Origin: Hermatobates lingyangjiaoensis
Taxonomy: Eukaryota > Arthropoda > Insecta > Hemiptera > Hermatobatidae
Direction: 5' to 3'
Length of the DNA: 64,000 nt
Assembly (NCBI GenBank): GCA_026182355.1
Contig: JAPFBL010000317.1
Span: 248,001-312,000, forward strand
Part shown: piece by piece, positions 29,245 to 43,000 of the stretch
Layout of the letters: the number at the start of each line of letters is the position of its first letter
How positions within the stretch are numbered: position 1 is the first letter of the stretch
Program-made: the position numbers and the translations under genes
Notes under the pieces: generated by a model
What the model was told of the DNA's origin: nothing
The model's input: only the letters and a program-made list of their open reading frames with translations
Databases searched by the model: none

Positions 29245-32200
29245 ATATATATATAGATATATAGTACGGTCCAATGTTGACGTCGTGGCTATCTTACTTG
29301 TTAACCACCAATCCTATTTTTTCCTTACTTCTTTTTTTAGTAATCTCACACCTACCCATTCTTCATAAGACCTCCAATACTTCTTGTAACTGAGTGTATC
29401 GATTGGAATAAACCCAATATAGGTTATGCTTTTCTATGCCAGCAAAGTTAAAATTAATTTGTAAACTAGTAGTAAACAACTAAATTTGATATTAATAAGT
29501 ATTAATAGTAATTACCTAATGTTTAGTTAATGTATTTAATTTGAGAGATTCGACAAAAAAATCTAAATGAATTAGCTTTAGTTTCTCAAATAAATTCTAA
29601 TGAACCAAGTAGTATTTTTAAAACCGTATAATACATATTAATTTCGCCGTTAAAAATTCTACAATTCTACAAAAAAAAAAATCGTTTCTATACAAGTACG
29701 ACAATTAGTATATAATTAAAAACACCGTTACCTTTTCTTTGTTATTCCGTGTTGCTTTCTTAAATACTTGACTAAAGATATCATTGATTTCTGAATCAAT
29801 TTCAGGGCTATCCGAGGGTAATCTGCTGTTCAGCTGAAAAATATGATTATATATTGAATCATACATTATCATGGGAATTTATTAATGGTAATTCAAAGAA
29901 GTATCCTCACAAAATACATATTAAATATTTGTATAATACCACAAGTAGTAGGAATTCGTGGTACTACTAATTGTAATGTACAATAAATAAATTTGTACAA
30001 TCGTTGTTGTTGAGAAAAACTGCACTTATACTCTTTACTGATTTCGTTTTAATAGTCTATAAAAAGCAAGAAACTATTAAACTAAGAAAAATAAGAGTAT
30101 CTTGTAATTTTTTTCTTTAAAATAAAAAAATAGTAATTTCATCTGGCTTAATAAAACTAAAAACTATATAGTACAGAACAATTCATTGACTACCCCTAAT
30201 ATTTTAACCTTCGTACCAGAGTTCATCAATAGGAGGAGATTATAAGAGAAATCAAGGGAGTGGGATGTACTGAGGTGTCTATTTCACTTATTTCAGCCTG
30301 AGTGACACCGATGGAAAGGTTTTTTTTTTCTTAAAAGATCTTATAAAGAAATTAATTTCTGCCCCATTTCTTAATTTCATACCGTGGTTTAGATGCTGAT
30401 TTCTAGATCATTTTACACGTCATCAGAGAGCAAGTATAATAAGGTCTAATTAAATTAAATGGCCTAAAAGTAATAAATTAAATAACAGCGAAAAACTTTA
30501 AAAATATTAACAAAAGTCATTTCTTAATTACTTCTTGGTAAGAATGTTAATCTCTAATAAATTATTGAACTTTATATGAAGTTGGACTAAACTCACAGTG
30601 GGCCATCAATTGGTAAAATTGCGGAAAAATCTGGTTTAATGAGCTATAATAGTTTCAGAAAATTAGTTAATGCCTTCAAAAAAGAGGTTAATGTTTTTGC
30701 ACTTAGATTACATCAGGCTATAATACTGTATCTCAGTATAACTCTCGGTGAGTCTGGTAAAACACTGTTATGATATAGTAACATCAAATGAAAAAAACAT
30801 TCAAATATAACATAAAAATAACTATTGTGAAATTTTATTTAATTTATATGCTTAGCTTGTTTATGCTGCATGGTAAAAATTCCCAATTTTGTATAATTTA
30901 TTATATACAATCATACAAATGACTTAGTATCCCTACTGTTACTAAAACATGAAAAATAAATATATATTACATATTATTATAGATCAGCATAAACAAAGGT
31001 ACTCATTGAAATTTTGAATTTTTATCATTAATTATGTTTTCATTTTTACACATATTTATCAACCAGAGGTGATCCAATATAGTTCATATAGTTTGATAAA
31101 GGATAGTGTTTGAACACATGAAAGAAAAATAAGTTTCTACAAAAAATTTAACCCTTGGTTAAACATTTTAATAAAAACATGAACTGATTTTATATTCAAT
31201 TTGTATTTAAGTTTAAAATAAACAACATTCTAGGAAAATAGAAATATATATGCAACATTACTGATTTATACTAAAATAAACTGAAATGTAAAAATAAACT
31301 GTGTATTTTACTCACCACATTTCGGTTAAACTTCTTAATATGTCTAATTAAGTAACCTCGACTGTAAGCCTAAAACAAAATTAAGAAAAATAGAATCACT
31401 ATGAATTTACAAGAATTAAGTCAGTTGTGAAAAAATTCAGAAATCTTGAAATAATATTAAACTTGCCAAATTATTTTTATAACATTATGTCTTTGAAAGA
31501 AATGAGGGAATAATTATAAATATTCCCATGAATTCAAATAATTGGGTACTTTTTCAGTCCAAATAGTCAAAGAAATAATTTTAGTTAAATTATTTTCTTG
31601 TGATTTATTTCAAATTAAAATAATGGAGAGAGAAGATATATAATATTGTATTAATTTTAAATCTAAAAAAGTCGAATGTATAGTTACATTCACAGAACTA
31701 TAAGACTTCTTACAATTTATAAGATATAAATTATAACTTATAATTATTTCACCCCGGGGTATCGAGGTTAAAAAAAAAGATAATTTTATATGAAAAAATA
31801 ATAAGTTTCAGGAACCTCTGTAATATTTGGTGTAACCTAGAAATTTTGCGAAACACATTAGGATGTTAGCCTTAAATTATCTTTTTATACATACCCACGT
31901 GATAAAAAAGGCAACAGTGTTCTACTTTTTTTTCAAGATATCAATGGATTCGACGACATCACAGGAAAGAGTTTTAATAAAACTAGTAAGCAATTAAACA
32001 TCTAATTGTTATCTAATATGTTTCTTGATTTTCTCTAAAATTATCCTGTCGTAAAATAGTTTGATATCAAATTCGAATAGGTTTTAATATTCATAACTTT
32101 TACATGCTTGGAGAGAGAAACGATTTGAAGGTTCGCTGTTATAAAGCTAGACGAGATGTTATCAACGATATCTGCCTAGTTTATTAGTAATGTTCATGCA

Positions 32201-35200
32201 GTACTATGGTCCGTTTAAGTAATAAAAAAATACCAAAAGCGCGCCTTCTTATACATGAATACTTAGTTAAACTATGTATGAACTAATTCTTTGGGGATTT
32301 TTTTTAACATCAAAACTTCACCAGAAAATAAGTGAATTTTTTTCAAAAAATAAGATCTATTCCAATCTTCTTCAAATGAAAGATATTCATAAAATTGGAT
32401 ATCATTTGGACATTTTTACAGTGTAAACGTGAAAAAGTGAGCCCTCAAGCTATTTCTTTGTCCAAAACATATAAAACATCTGAATGTTAAAACTTATACA
32501 GATTTGATATCAAACTATTTTTTGGTGTAAACAGGTACCGAATTTTTCTCCATATATTTATATAATTTTGAATTACTAATGGAATACCATAAAACAAAAT
32601 AATAAATCATAGTTAATGACCTGAAAGTTGATTATAGAAGATTTAATCAATATAAAATTTTTAGAAAGTTGACGTGATTTTATTTTCGCTTGAATCCGCA
32701 TTATACCATGTTTTAGATTCTTAAGTCTTCGCTGAGGAATAACTCTTCTCCAATGCTTCTGAATTATTATAACATTTTGTTGAAGTAATTTATATCTGGA
32801 AATATATTTACTGCTTAGTTTATATAACATAGAATATTGTAGAACATTTCCAAAATTAATCTGATAGACTAGTAAACATCGAAAAGTAAATCCCTTTGAA
32901 ATTATCTCTTTGATACTTTTTTAAATATTGGAAAAAAATGTTCGATAGGAGATCTGGTTTAGGATAAAGTTATCTTAAAATTATAACTTTTTCCATTGAT
33001 AAGAAATAATAATGTGCGTAATATATTTAATTGGTCTCAATTTTTTAAGAATTAGATGAAAATTTAGAGTGGTCTACACTAAAATTTACTGTAAATCATG
33101 GGTCAATAAATAAATCAAAGGACTCATTGTCAGTCCGAACCATTTTTGAAATTTTCCAAGCAGCGATAAAATACAATTTAAAAGGTATGCAAAAAAGGTA
33201 TTAAAATTTTTTTTACAGAAATTATATTAATTGAGAGCCACAAATAATCCTTCAAAGAGCGGCATTTGGATCGCAGGTTGGCCACATATAAATAAATATA
33301 TGTACTATCAAAATCATTTACAATAAATTTAATTAATTGATTTATTTTATTGTGGTTATCGTGAAAATATATTACCTAACTCTATGATAATAATATAAAG
33401 ATCTACTGGGCATCGCAGGTTGGCCACATATAAATAAATATACTATCAAAATCATTTACAATAAATTTAATTAATTGATTTATTTTATTGTGGTTATTGT
33501 GAAAATATATTACCTAACTCTATGATAATAATATAAAGATCTACTGGGCATCGCAGGTTGCCCACATATAAATAAATATACTATCAAAATCATTTACAAT
33601 AAATGTAATTAATTGATTTATTTTATTTTGGTTATCGTGAAAATATATTACCTAACTCTATGATAATAATATAAAGATCTACTGGGCATCGCAGGTTGGT
33701 CACATATAAATAAATATACTATCAAAATCATTTACAATAAATTTAATTAATTGATTTATTTTATTGTGGTTATCGTGAAAATATATTACCTAACTCTATG
33801 ATAATAATATAAACATCTACATACTGGGCATCGCAGGTTGGCCACATATAAATAAATATACTATCAAAATCATTTACAATAAATTTAATTAATTGATTTA
33901 TTTTATTGTGGTTATCGTGAAAATATATTACCTAACTCTAGGATAAAAATATATACAATCTACTGGGCATTTAGTTTACTTCAACGGGGCTATGGGCATT
34001 TATCAACAGCCAAGAAAATGTACTGATTGTTATAAAACAACCTAACAATTCTTATTTATGAAAGTTAACAATTTTTTTTTTACAATGGACTGTGAAGATA
34101 TCATGAGTTTGATTACAACAAATATTTCTCACAAAAATATATTATACTAATTTAATTTTTAATATTGTTCATTTAAAAATAGAATTAACAAAACAAATTT
34201 CTATTCTTTTTTTTTTTTTTTTTTTGAAAAGCACTACTAGTATTTTCATTTTCTTTTTTAAACATACATATAAACTCACCTTTTCCTTTCACGATACATT
34301 CTCCAATATTTTTGTATTATGATTGCTTTCAAATTATACAAACTATTTCTCATTGATTCTAGCATATCATCAGCATTTCTTTTAAGAAATATTTTAGTTT
34401 TACCAAAGATATAGGTCCCTTTTTTTAAATGAATTTTACATATTTCCAAACACTGCTCTTTAGGCCTAAGACCCTAAAAAAAATTCAATGAGATTGCTAA
34501 TGTAATTTGATGTTCATAAGTTTTATCAATTTTTATTATGAATAATAAGTTTTGTCATTGCTCCATAGATAATTGAATGATTTGAAATTATAAGTATCAA
34601 CCAAATTACTGTTCAAAAAAATTGTAAACATTCTTAAATTAAATATTCGTATTAAATGATGCCAAACGAGAATAAATAAAGCTGTTTTAAATTATATTTT
34701 TCTTAACCACGTGTTTACTGGTTATAACATTTTGTTGAAGTAATTTATAGTTGGAAATGTATATATTATTATAACATAAATTAGTGTAGAACATTTGCAA
34801 GTTTAATTTGATAGGTTAGTAAATTTCGATAACACATTAATAACTTTGATAAATTTTACAACACGTAATAACACTTTACAAAAAAGCACTTCCAAGATTT
34901 TAAAGTATATTTTTCGAAATAAATCATAAAACTTGAATGAAATAAATTATTTCGTTAATTAGTTTATAATCTTTCTAAAAAGAGGAAAACTCAAGTTCGA
35001 AAGTTAAATATATTTTCTGAAAAAATATCAACTGATAACTAAAGTAACTGATAAACATATCGATCATTGGATTGAACAGAACAAAAGTGAAACATTTGTA
35101 AGCAAAATTAAAACTGACTTTTTCGAATTCGAGCAGCGCTCTGTAGCGACGAGTAAAATTCTGAAAAGTGTATCTCACTGGATAACCAGCACTTCTAACC

Positions 35201-37021
35201 TTGACGGTTGCCTCAAATCCAAAATAGTTCAATTGTTTATAGCAGAATCCCAAATCAAATATCTAAAACAAAACAATTGTAGAAAATTAATATATATTTC
35301 TGTTACTTAGGTGATTAGTCTTCCTTGATTTTATATGTTTTACTTAATGTTATTTCTATTTTCAATCTTATTCCCTTTGTATATTGTTTATCTAACTTTA
35401 TCTAATCTCCAATTTTTGGATCACTTCTTTCAACTAGTTTATTTATTTCGGCATTTCATTTGTTATCTCTATTAATTATAACTATTCAATTCTAAATAAA
35501 TTATTAAAATATTCTGGGTAACGCTATGCGGATTAAGAAATACATTCTACAAAAAAAAGTATTCCCATATTTCAAAATATACTATTCGTAATTAGTGATA
35601 ATAAATGGAATACTGAAATAAATTATTTGGTTAATTAGTTTATAGTAAACACTATTAGTACATAAACTAATTATGTAAACTAATAATTAGTTGCTTATTT
35701 CAAAAAAAAAAAAAGGAAAACTCAAGTCCGAAAGTTAAATATATTCTCTGAAAAATATTAAAAATGAAAAGCAAGAATAATATTCAAAAACTTCAATGAG
35801 ACCTCATATTTGACAATTTAAGATTGAACAATCAAGAATTCTATTAATTTTTGATTGAAACTAAATGTATTTTTTGTTTTCCTTTAATATTTTTAAATAA
35901 GTTCATATAACTTATGTATTTTTTTCTTTTTGATAAAATAATAAAAAAAAACAGAATAAATATCCAATATCTTCTACTTTTGATTTAAATTACAATAATT
36001 TATTCATTACAATAATTCATCAAACAAGAAGAGGAAAGAAAGATAAAATATTTTGTTAAAGTGGTTGTTATCAACTTGATTTTTATTCTTCCTACTCTAT
36101 AAGAGTCAGTGAAAGAAGGAAGTAAATAGTCCTTATATTTAAGGTGTTTACTGCATTTGTATTTAACAAAACAAATAATCAGCATGTGTTCCTTTAAACT
36201 ATTATAACTTACATGATTGTAAAGTTGCTCATTTGTTTATAACTATTTTTGGATAAATGTTTCTTTCACTAACTCTTATAGAGAGGAAGAATAAAAATCA
36301 GTTGATAACAACCACTTTAACAAAATATTTTATCTTTCTTTCCTCTTCTTGTTTGATGAATTATTGTAATAAACAAATTTAAATCAAAAGTAGAAGATAT
36401 TGGATATTTATTCTGTTTTTGTATCTGATTATTTTATCAAAAACAAAAAAATACATAAGTTATATAAACTTATTTAAAATATTAAATTAAAACAAAAAGC
36501 ACTAGTCAATCAAAAATTAATAGAATTATCGGTTGTTGATTGTTAAAATATTCTAAATCAGACTTTAACATGATATTTCTTTGAATTTAAAATACTGACG
36601 TTTGGTGTTTTCTGCATATTCGGTTTAAGGCATCTTATAAAAAAAGGATTGCATGTTTTCAGTGTTGACATTAGTTTTTCCAGAGATTTACGATACTGAT
36701 ATGTTAAACTTCTTGACTGCTTAATACCAGTAACTATTTCTTTGGCAAAAATATCTTTAATCATTTGATTTTTCGATATTTTTACCACTTGCATCCATTC
36801 TGAGCTCAAAACAGTCTGATTTTTTTCAATTATACCTGTAAATAAACAAATTATATATTGTAAAAAATAAGAAAATGTAGAATGTAAATACACCTGTTCA
36901 ACAGCTAACCAGAAAAATGGATGGATATGTAGAAATAAATAGTTGAAGTGAGTTTCAGTCAATTGAGAACTTTAATGCATATATTTTATAAAATATAAAG
37001 TAATGTAAATTAGTAGATTGA

Positions 37022-37060
<39 letters not shown>

Positions 37061-40000
37061 ACAAACCACAAGGAAAAAAAAGAAAACAGATAGAAAAAAT
37101 GCTCTGAGGCCTTTCAATTTATGTCATCAGAGTTGTTTGCTCTCTGATGACATAAATTGAAAGAACTCAGAGCATTTTTTCTATCTGTTTTCTTTTTTTT
37201 CATTGTGGTTTGTTTTCATTGATTGCATCACGTGTTTATTGTAATTTATCTGCATATATATATATGAAGGACTGCTTCCAACTTTTACATACATATATTG
37301 TTAAATACAGGAGCAGATTCTGCATTCACCATTTTTTTCAGCAATTGTTCTTTTTTTCTAATCACTTTTCAAACTGCAAAGGAAATGAAAAGAACAATTT
37401 CGAAGGGACATACTGGCGACAATAACACAATCCAAAAAATGATAACATATATTAAGGACTAACCAAACTAAATTATAGAAGAAATTTAGTTATGGTTAGT
37501 CTTTAATATATGCTATCAGTTATTGGATTGTGTTATTGACTCCAGTATGTCCCTGGGAAATTTGGTATTTTCATTGCCTTTGCAGCATAGAAAAGTAATT
37601 AGGAAAAAAGAATAATTGCTGAAAAAAATCGTGAATGCAGAATCTGCTCTGCTATTTAACAATGGATGCTTAGATGAAGACCTGCAGCAATTTTATGTTT
37701 TCTCAAAATTGTCCAATCTAGATGAGATTAAAAAAAAAGTCGATTGGAGCATATCTTTCTTCTTTTTTTTTCAAAATATAATTAATTTTTTTTCAAAATA
37801 AAATATAAATTATTTTATATAAATTATAAAATATAAAATCAGGCCAACATGATTTTGTCATGTTAAGAGTTAACATGATATTTTAAAAAGTTAAATTACT
37901 ACTAAACATAAAGTAATAATTATGTATAGTAATTAATATTTATTATTCATTAATATTTAACATAATACTTAATGAATTAAGTATTATTTATCAATTAATA
38001 ATAATAATAATAATACTTAAATGAAGTATTATCAAGACATAAGTATTATTGTTATTAAGACACAATTGAAAAACTCATTAATATTTAAGATATTATAATA
38101 CTTAAACCATTACATTTACATCTTTCAAGAAATGAAAATACCAATATTTAAAAATTAAAGTGTGTGTAGAGCACACTGTGAACGAGAGTAGAACATATGT
38201 TACAGTAGAAAGCATGATAGTAAAGCCTACGAAGCACCTCTTTTCTATGGAAAAATAACTATATAACAAAATATCATTCGACAATGCAAATTGAATATTA
38301 CCCTGTGCGTTATAAATAACGGTTCCTGCATAGTGTTTAACACCAAATGTTAGATTCTGATCTCCTCTGGTTGGGACATAACACGAATTTCTCCTGTGCT
38401 CTTCATTTACTCTTAATAGTAATCCTTGATCGCTTCCCTGTAAATTTTACCTTTATTAAGTACATAATACACTTTCTTTTAGGCCTTCTGAAGGTTCCAT
38501 AAAAGAAGAATCGGGTTGATACAATAACCCCTTGTTATATTACGCAAAGTACTTCGTTTACCATCTGACAAGATCATTGTTAGATATTTAACACTGCACA
38601 CTTGCCTTTATAAAATTTCTTTATAAAAATATATTATGATTAGATAGGAAAAGAAATACTAAGTTTTTCACAAACAAATGATTTATCAAACAACGCGTTC
38701 CGAACATGTAGTATTCGTCTTGTTCAGTATATAAACATTTTGAAGTTCAATAAAGGAAAAACAACCAAATTTAAAATAAAATATGTTTTCAGAATCAGAA
38801 TATATAAAATATACATATAAAATCAGAATTTATATATGATTAAACTATAATTTGGTTGCCTGTATAATAAATTTGTCATGGTGCACCGTTTACGTTCATT
38901 ATAATTCTGTTGGGTAAACATGCCGCACTTCTCCTTGTTATAATACACTATTTCTAATAGTGTCTGTTTACTCTCCTATTAGTCAAAAACTCTTTACTGT
39001 GGCAGGTATGTACCCCTTTTAGTTTAATTTTTTTTTTTAAATTTCGGTTGTTTTCCTTTAACTTCAAAGTGCTTATACATATTTGTTTGTTTTGTAGATG
39101 TAACACGACGATGAACACTAAATGTTTGAAACGCGTTATTTGATAAAATCATTTGTGTATGACGGCTTAGTGTTTCTGTACCTCTCTAATCCTGAGTAAA
39201 TACCACACAAAAACTATTTGCATAACACGTGAGATATATACATTAATGTATACTTTTTTAAAACTACTAAGTAAGTTTGCACTAATATATAATACGATTC
39301 TTCCGTTATATAAAACACAAAACAGTTTTCAAAGTTGAATATCCATCTGCCAAAAAGTTAAATTTATTTGGATGTTCCTTATTTGCGACATGTGTTCATA
39401 GAACAATCAAAGTACATGAATACTTCCCTCATTTCAAGAATCTAATTACTTTTTATAAACTTTTTAGATGTTTTTATACCTAACAATCAAAGAAAAAATC
39501 ATGCAACACTAACAAAATGAAAAACTATTAAGCTGTGATTAAATAATTAACGTAAGTTTGCTTATTAATCTTAAAATAATTAATAAAACTAATTTTTTAG
39601 GCTTAAGGCTAAAAATATATATCACATGACTTCAACAAAAACCACAAACCTTTGGTATCCTTGTCTGTTCATCAATAAGGTTAAATACACTTGTTCTATT
39701 TTCTGATAAGAAATCGATAACATTTGTATTATCGTTATACGAAAGTTCACCCCACGTTATTTCTTCCTTTTTGTACTCTTCTTCTTCTATTTTAAAAATA
39801 TTTTCTATAAAAAATTGTTGCAACCATTCGTTTGAAAAATTTATACAAAGTTGCTCAAAACTAAAACATATACACATTAAATAAAACAAAACAAAAAATG
39901 ATAATAAACTAATAACCGTTATCATATTAAAAATTAGAAATTTGGTTTACAAAATTAATTTAAATCATTAGTTGTGCAATCCGTAATTGTTTGGTATTTA

Positions 40001-43000
40001 CTCATTCTGAGGTAAAATGGATAAACCAACAAAAGTCTCCACACAAATGAAGTTTTATTCAACGCGTTTCGAACACTTTGTGTTCATCATCAGGAAGACA
40101 CTATAATACAAATTAAATCTAATTAGTTACAAAAATTAGAGTGAATTTTTGTATTTGAAATTCACTCTAATTTTTGTAACTAATTAGATTTAATTTGTAT
40201 TATAGTGTCTTCCTGATGATGAACACAAAGTGTTCGAAACGCTTTGAATAAAACTTCATTTGTGTGGAGACTTTTGTTGGTTTATCCATTTTACCTCAGA
40301 ATGTGAAAATTAATTTACTTTCTTTTACGGCTTAATATATTTTATTATTCTTACTGAAGTTTGAAACAACCACAATTTAATTATATTTATTCTATAAACT
40401 TAATGGATTAAGTATTCATAGAAGAAACTTGAAAATCTATCTGAAGCGGACAACACTAATTCAAAAATGAACTAAAGCGACATACATCATAAATAAGCAC
40501 ATAAATAGGCTCTAGCTTTCTGTACAACCGTCATCAAGTGGAAAAAGAGAGACCTAAAGCCCCAGACAAGCGACATTTGGCAACTAACAGTCCAGGCACA
40601 CTCTCAACTGTCCAGAAAGTTGGTATACTAAGAGTAATTCTTAAAGAAGAGAGCAAATAATAAAATTAAAAGTAGGAGATGAAAGAAATAAGTATAAAAC
40701 CACTAAAGTATAAAATCTAAAGTTTTGAGTTTAATTTTACAAATATTAATTAATTAAAATTAATTTTAATTTTGTCGGATGGGCAAAATAAAAATAAGTT
40801 AAAGTTTCATTTGCACATTGAATTAATGTGTACTATAAAAAGAAATAGTCGACAACCATTAATTCATGAAAAGTTGAAAGATTAAATAACGCTCACAAAA
40901 AAAAACAATAGATCAACAAAATTCGTTTTTATGTAGCTCAATGTTACATAAATGCAAATATACCTGTTATGTGTAAAATTTTCAAAACCAAAAATATCCA
41001 GAATTCCAATTGAATAATTTTCTTCAAAATCTGGTGAAAATATTTCTTTATTAATTTTAGTAATAATGTATGAAAATATTCTTCCATAAATTCTCATGGC
41101 AAAACTATCGCAGTTAGCTATGGCCTGATCTCTGGTGAGGAAGGAAACCTAAAAAGAAAATTGTGTAATTCCAGTATATTAATAAAGAAACGGGAAATGA
41201 CGATAAAAGTATTGATTTTCAATTTGAAAATGAAATGTTTACAGGAAGTATGAATTTTACTCTTTTATTCTTCATCACTAGTATACTTTACGATTAGACA
41301 AGAGAGATAACTTTTTATAATAATAGCCCCCCTTTAGCACACACTTCTTTCGCATTGACCTCCTCCTAGATAACTCATATCTTTGTATTCCACCTTATTG
41401 TACCATATCCTAATAAACACCTAATAATCATGCTGTGAATCAAAATACAGGAAAACATATGCAACCAACTTAAACTTTGATTACTGATGACAGATTTTTT
41501 ACATTTAAGAAAAAGAGTACGATTATGCAACATAATAGCCATAAGCATGTTGAATATACCCCGTTGTCATTAGATATCTGAAGCTAAACAAGACGGTTGC
41601 ATTAGTATTTGAATGGGTGACCCCTATAGTGTCACCCACCGTTAATATAATCACCTATGATTAAAAAGGGTACCGAATCATAAATTAACCACATCTTAAC
41701 CTTTGAAAAAAACAAAAAGTGTTGATTCTAAAGGCATGGGGTTAAAATTTAATATATAACCTAAAATTTTCAAATTGTATGAAGTAACCTTCACTGTTAG
41801 AAAAGATCTATTTAAATTGCTGGAATATAAATTGAGATTACCATGAGAAATAGCATGGTAGTTTTTTTATTTTCCAATGCCCACACTTATAGATTTCACC
41901 TTTTAGTACTCTTCTAGGGACGGCAAGTATGGCTCATTTATTATCTGGCACTCATTTTAGTTATGGGCAAGCCACATTACAAGATTGATTTTACATTCAG
42001 AATCCTACATTTTGCCTAACTCGAGTCTATTTAGAGTAGAGATCTTTAACTAGTACCTAACATCTAAAGGTTCAGGACTGACGGCTTAACCTCCACTCCG
42101 AGGACAAACGTGTTCAGATTTCTTTACCTCCCAGGTAAACCTAAATAAAGTACTGATATAATGTTCAATGTTTTCAGTTTCCTTCCTTAATCACTCTTTT
42201 CGTTACAATTGTTAACCTAAGAATACCAACAGAAAGTTATCAGATATGGTGTCTACACAATTTAAAAATTTAAAGTTCAACACTGGTTTGACGTCAAGTA
42301 ACAGGAGATATCCTGCTGTAGTGATAACTTTGGGTTTTCCCATATTCCATGGAGTTGTTTTTCATGTGTGCGGTATAGTTCAGTTGGCCACTCACACGAC
42401 GATCTCGATTCGACTCTATGGCAATCAAGGACTCTTTGGAATTTTTCTGAAGGACCAGGGGCCACAAATCCTAGGACTGTGCTAGACCCAGTGCAGGTAG
42501 TAGCCCCCTGATGCCCACGACCCTATCTAATGGCCTTTAGGCGCGAGAGCGGACAACAGGTCCGCTGTAGGCATATCCTGGCTAACAGATCAGAAGGGTT
42601 ACGAGACCATAGACCTCACCTGTAACTGGGCAGGTTCAGTAGGACCTTTTTTAGTCCTCAGTTTGATCCGAAACTCTTAAAAAAAAATCCTTACTGCGGG
42701 GGAGGGGTGGCCCGCGGAAGAAAATTATTCTCTCCGTATCTCATCGACTAGGAGTCGGATTCGCAGTGGCTGTGGTTCTTAACCAGGTTGGGCAGACCCT
42801 TTTGATCGCCATGTGAGAAGCAGTAACTTCTCAGGCGAGATGCCCGCTTAGCATCCAAAGAGGTAGCTAGAACCTTTCACCCCTACCAGTGGGAACGCAC
42901 CTGGAAAACTGGTGGTGGTTTGGAAAACTGGTAATTGCCTGGGTGTGATCGGTGCTCTGGGTTAGTCGGATCGGGGCGATATGACCCCCCCCCCCCCCCC

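Larger units (their letters stand above)
37057..37222. mobile_element. Palindromic hammerhead repeat, family B
   Basis: Arms of about 75 bp (outer motif AAACAAACCACAA and complement) centred at 37133. TA repeats flank it. Confidence 0.72.
39965..40305. mobile_element. Palindromic hammerhead repeat, family E
   Basis: Near-perfect inverted arms of about 155 bp centred near 40140 (ACAAAAATTAGAGTGAATTT region). Each arm has a hammerhead motif with a strong helix II. No AT microsatellite is attached, unlike most other copies. Confidence 0.8.

Noticed and set aside
36558..36962. A start codon for a separate myosin fragment at 36962
   Set aside because: The frame upstream of the acceptor at 36836 is intron; phase and homology place 36600-36835 inside the single large gene.
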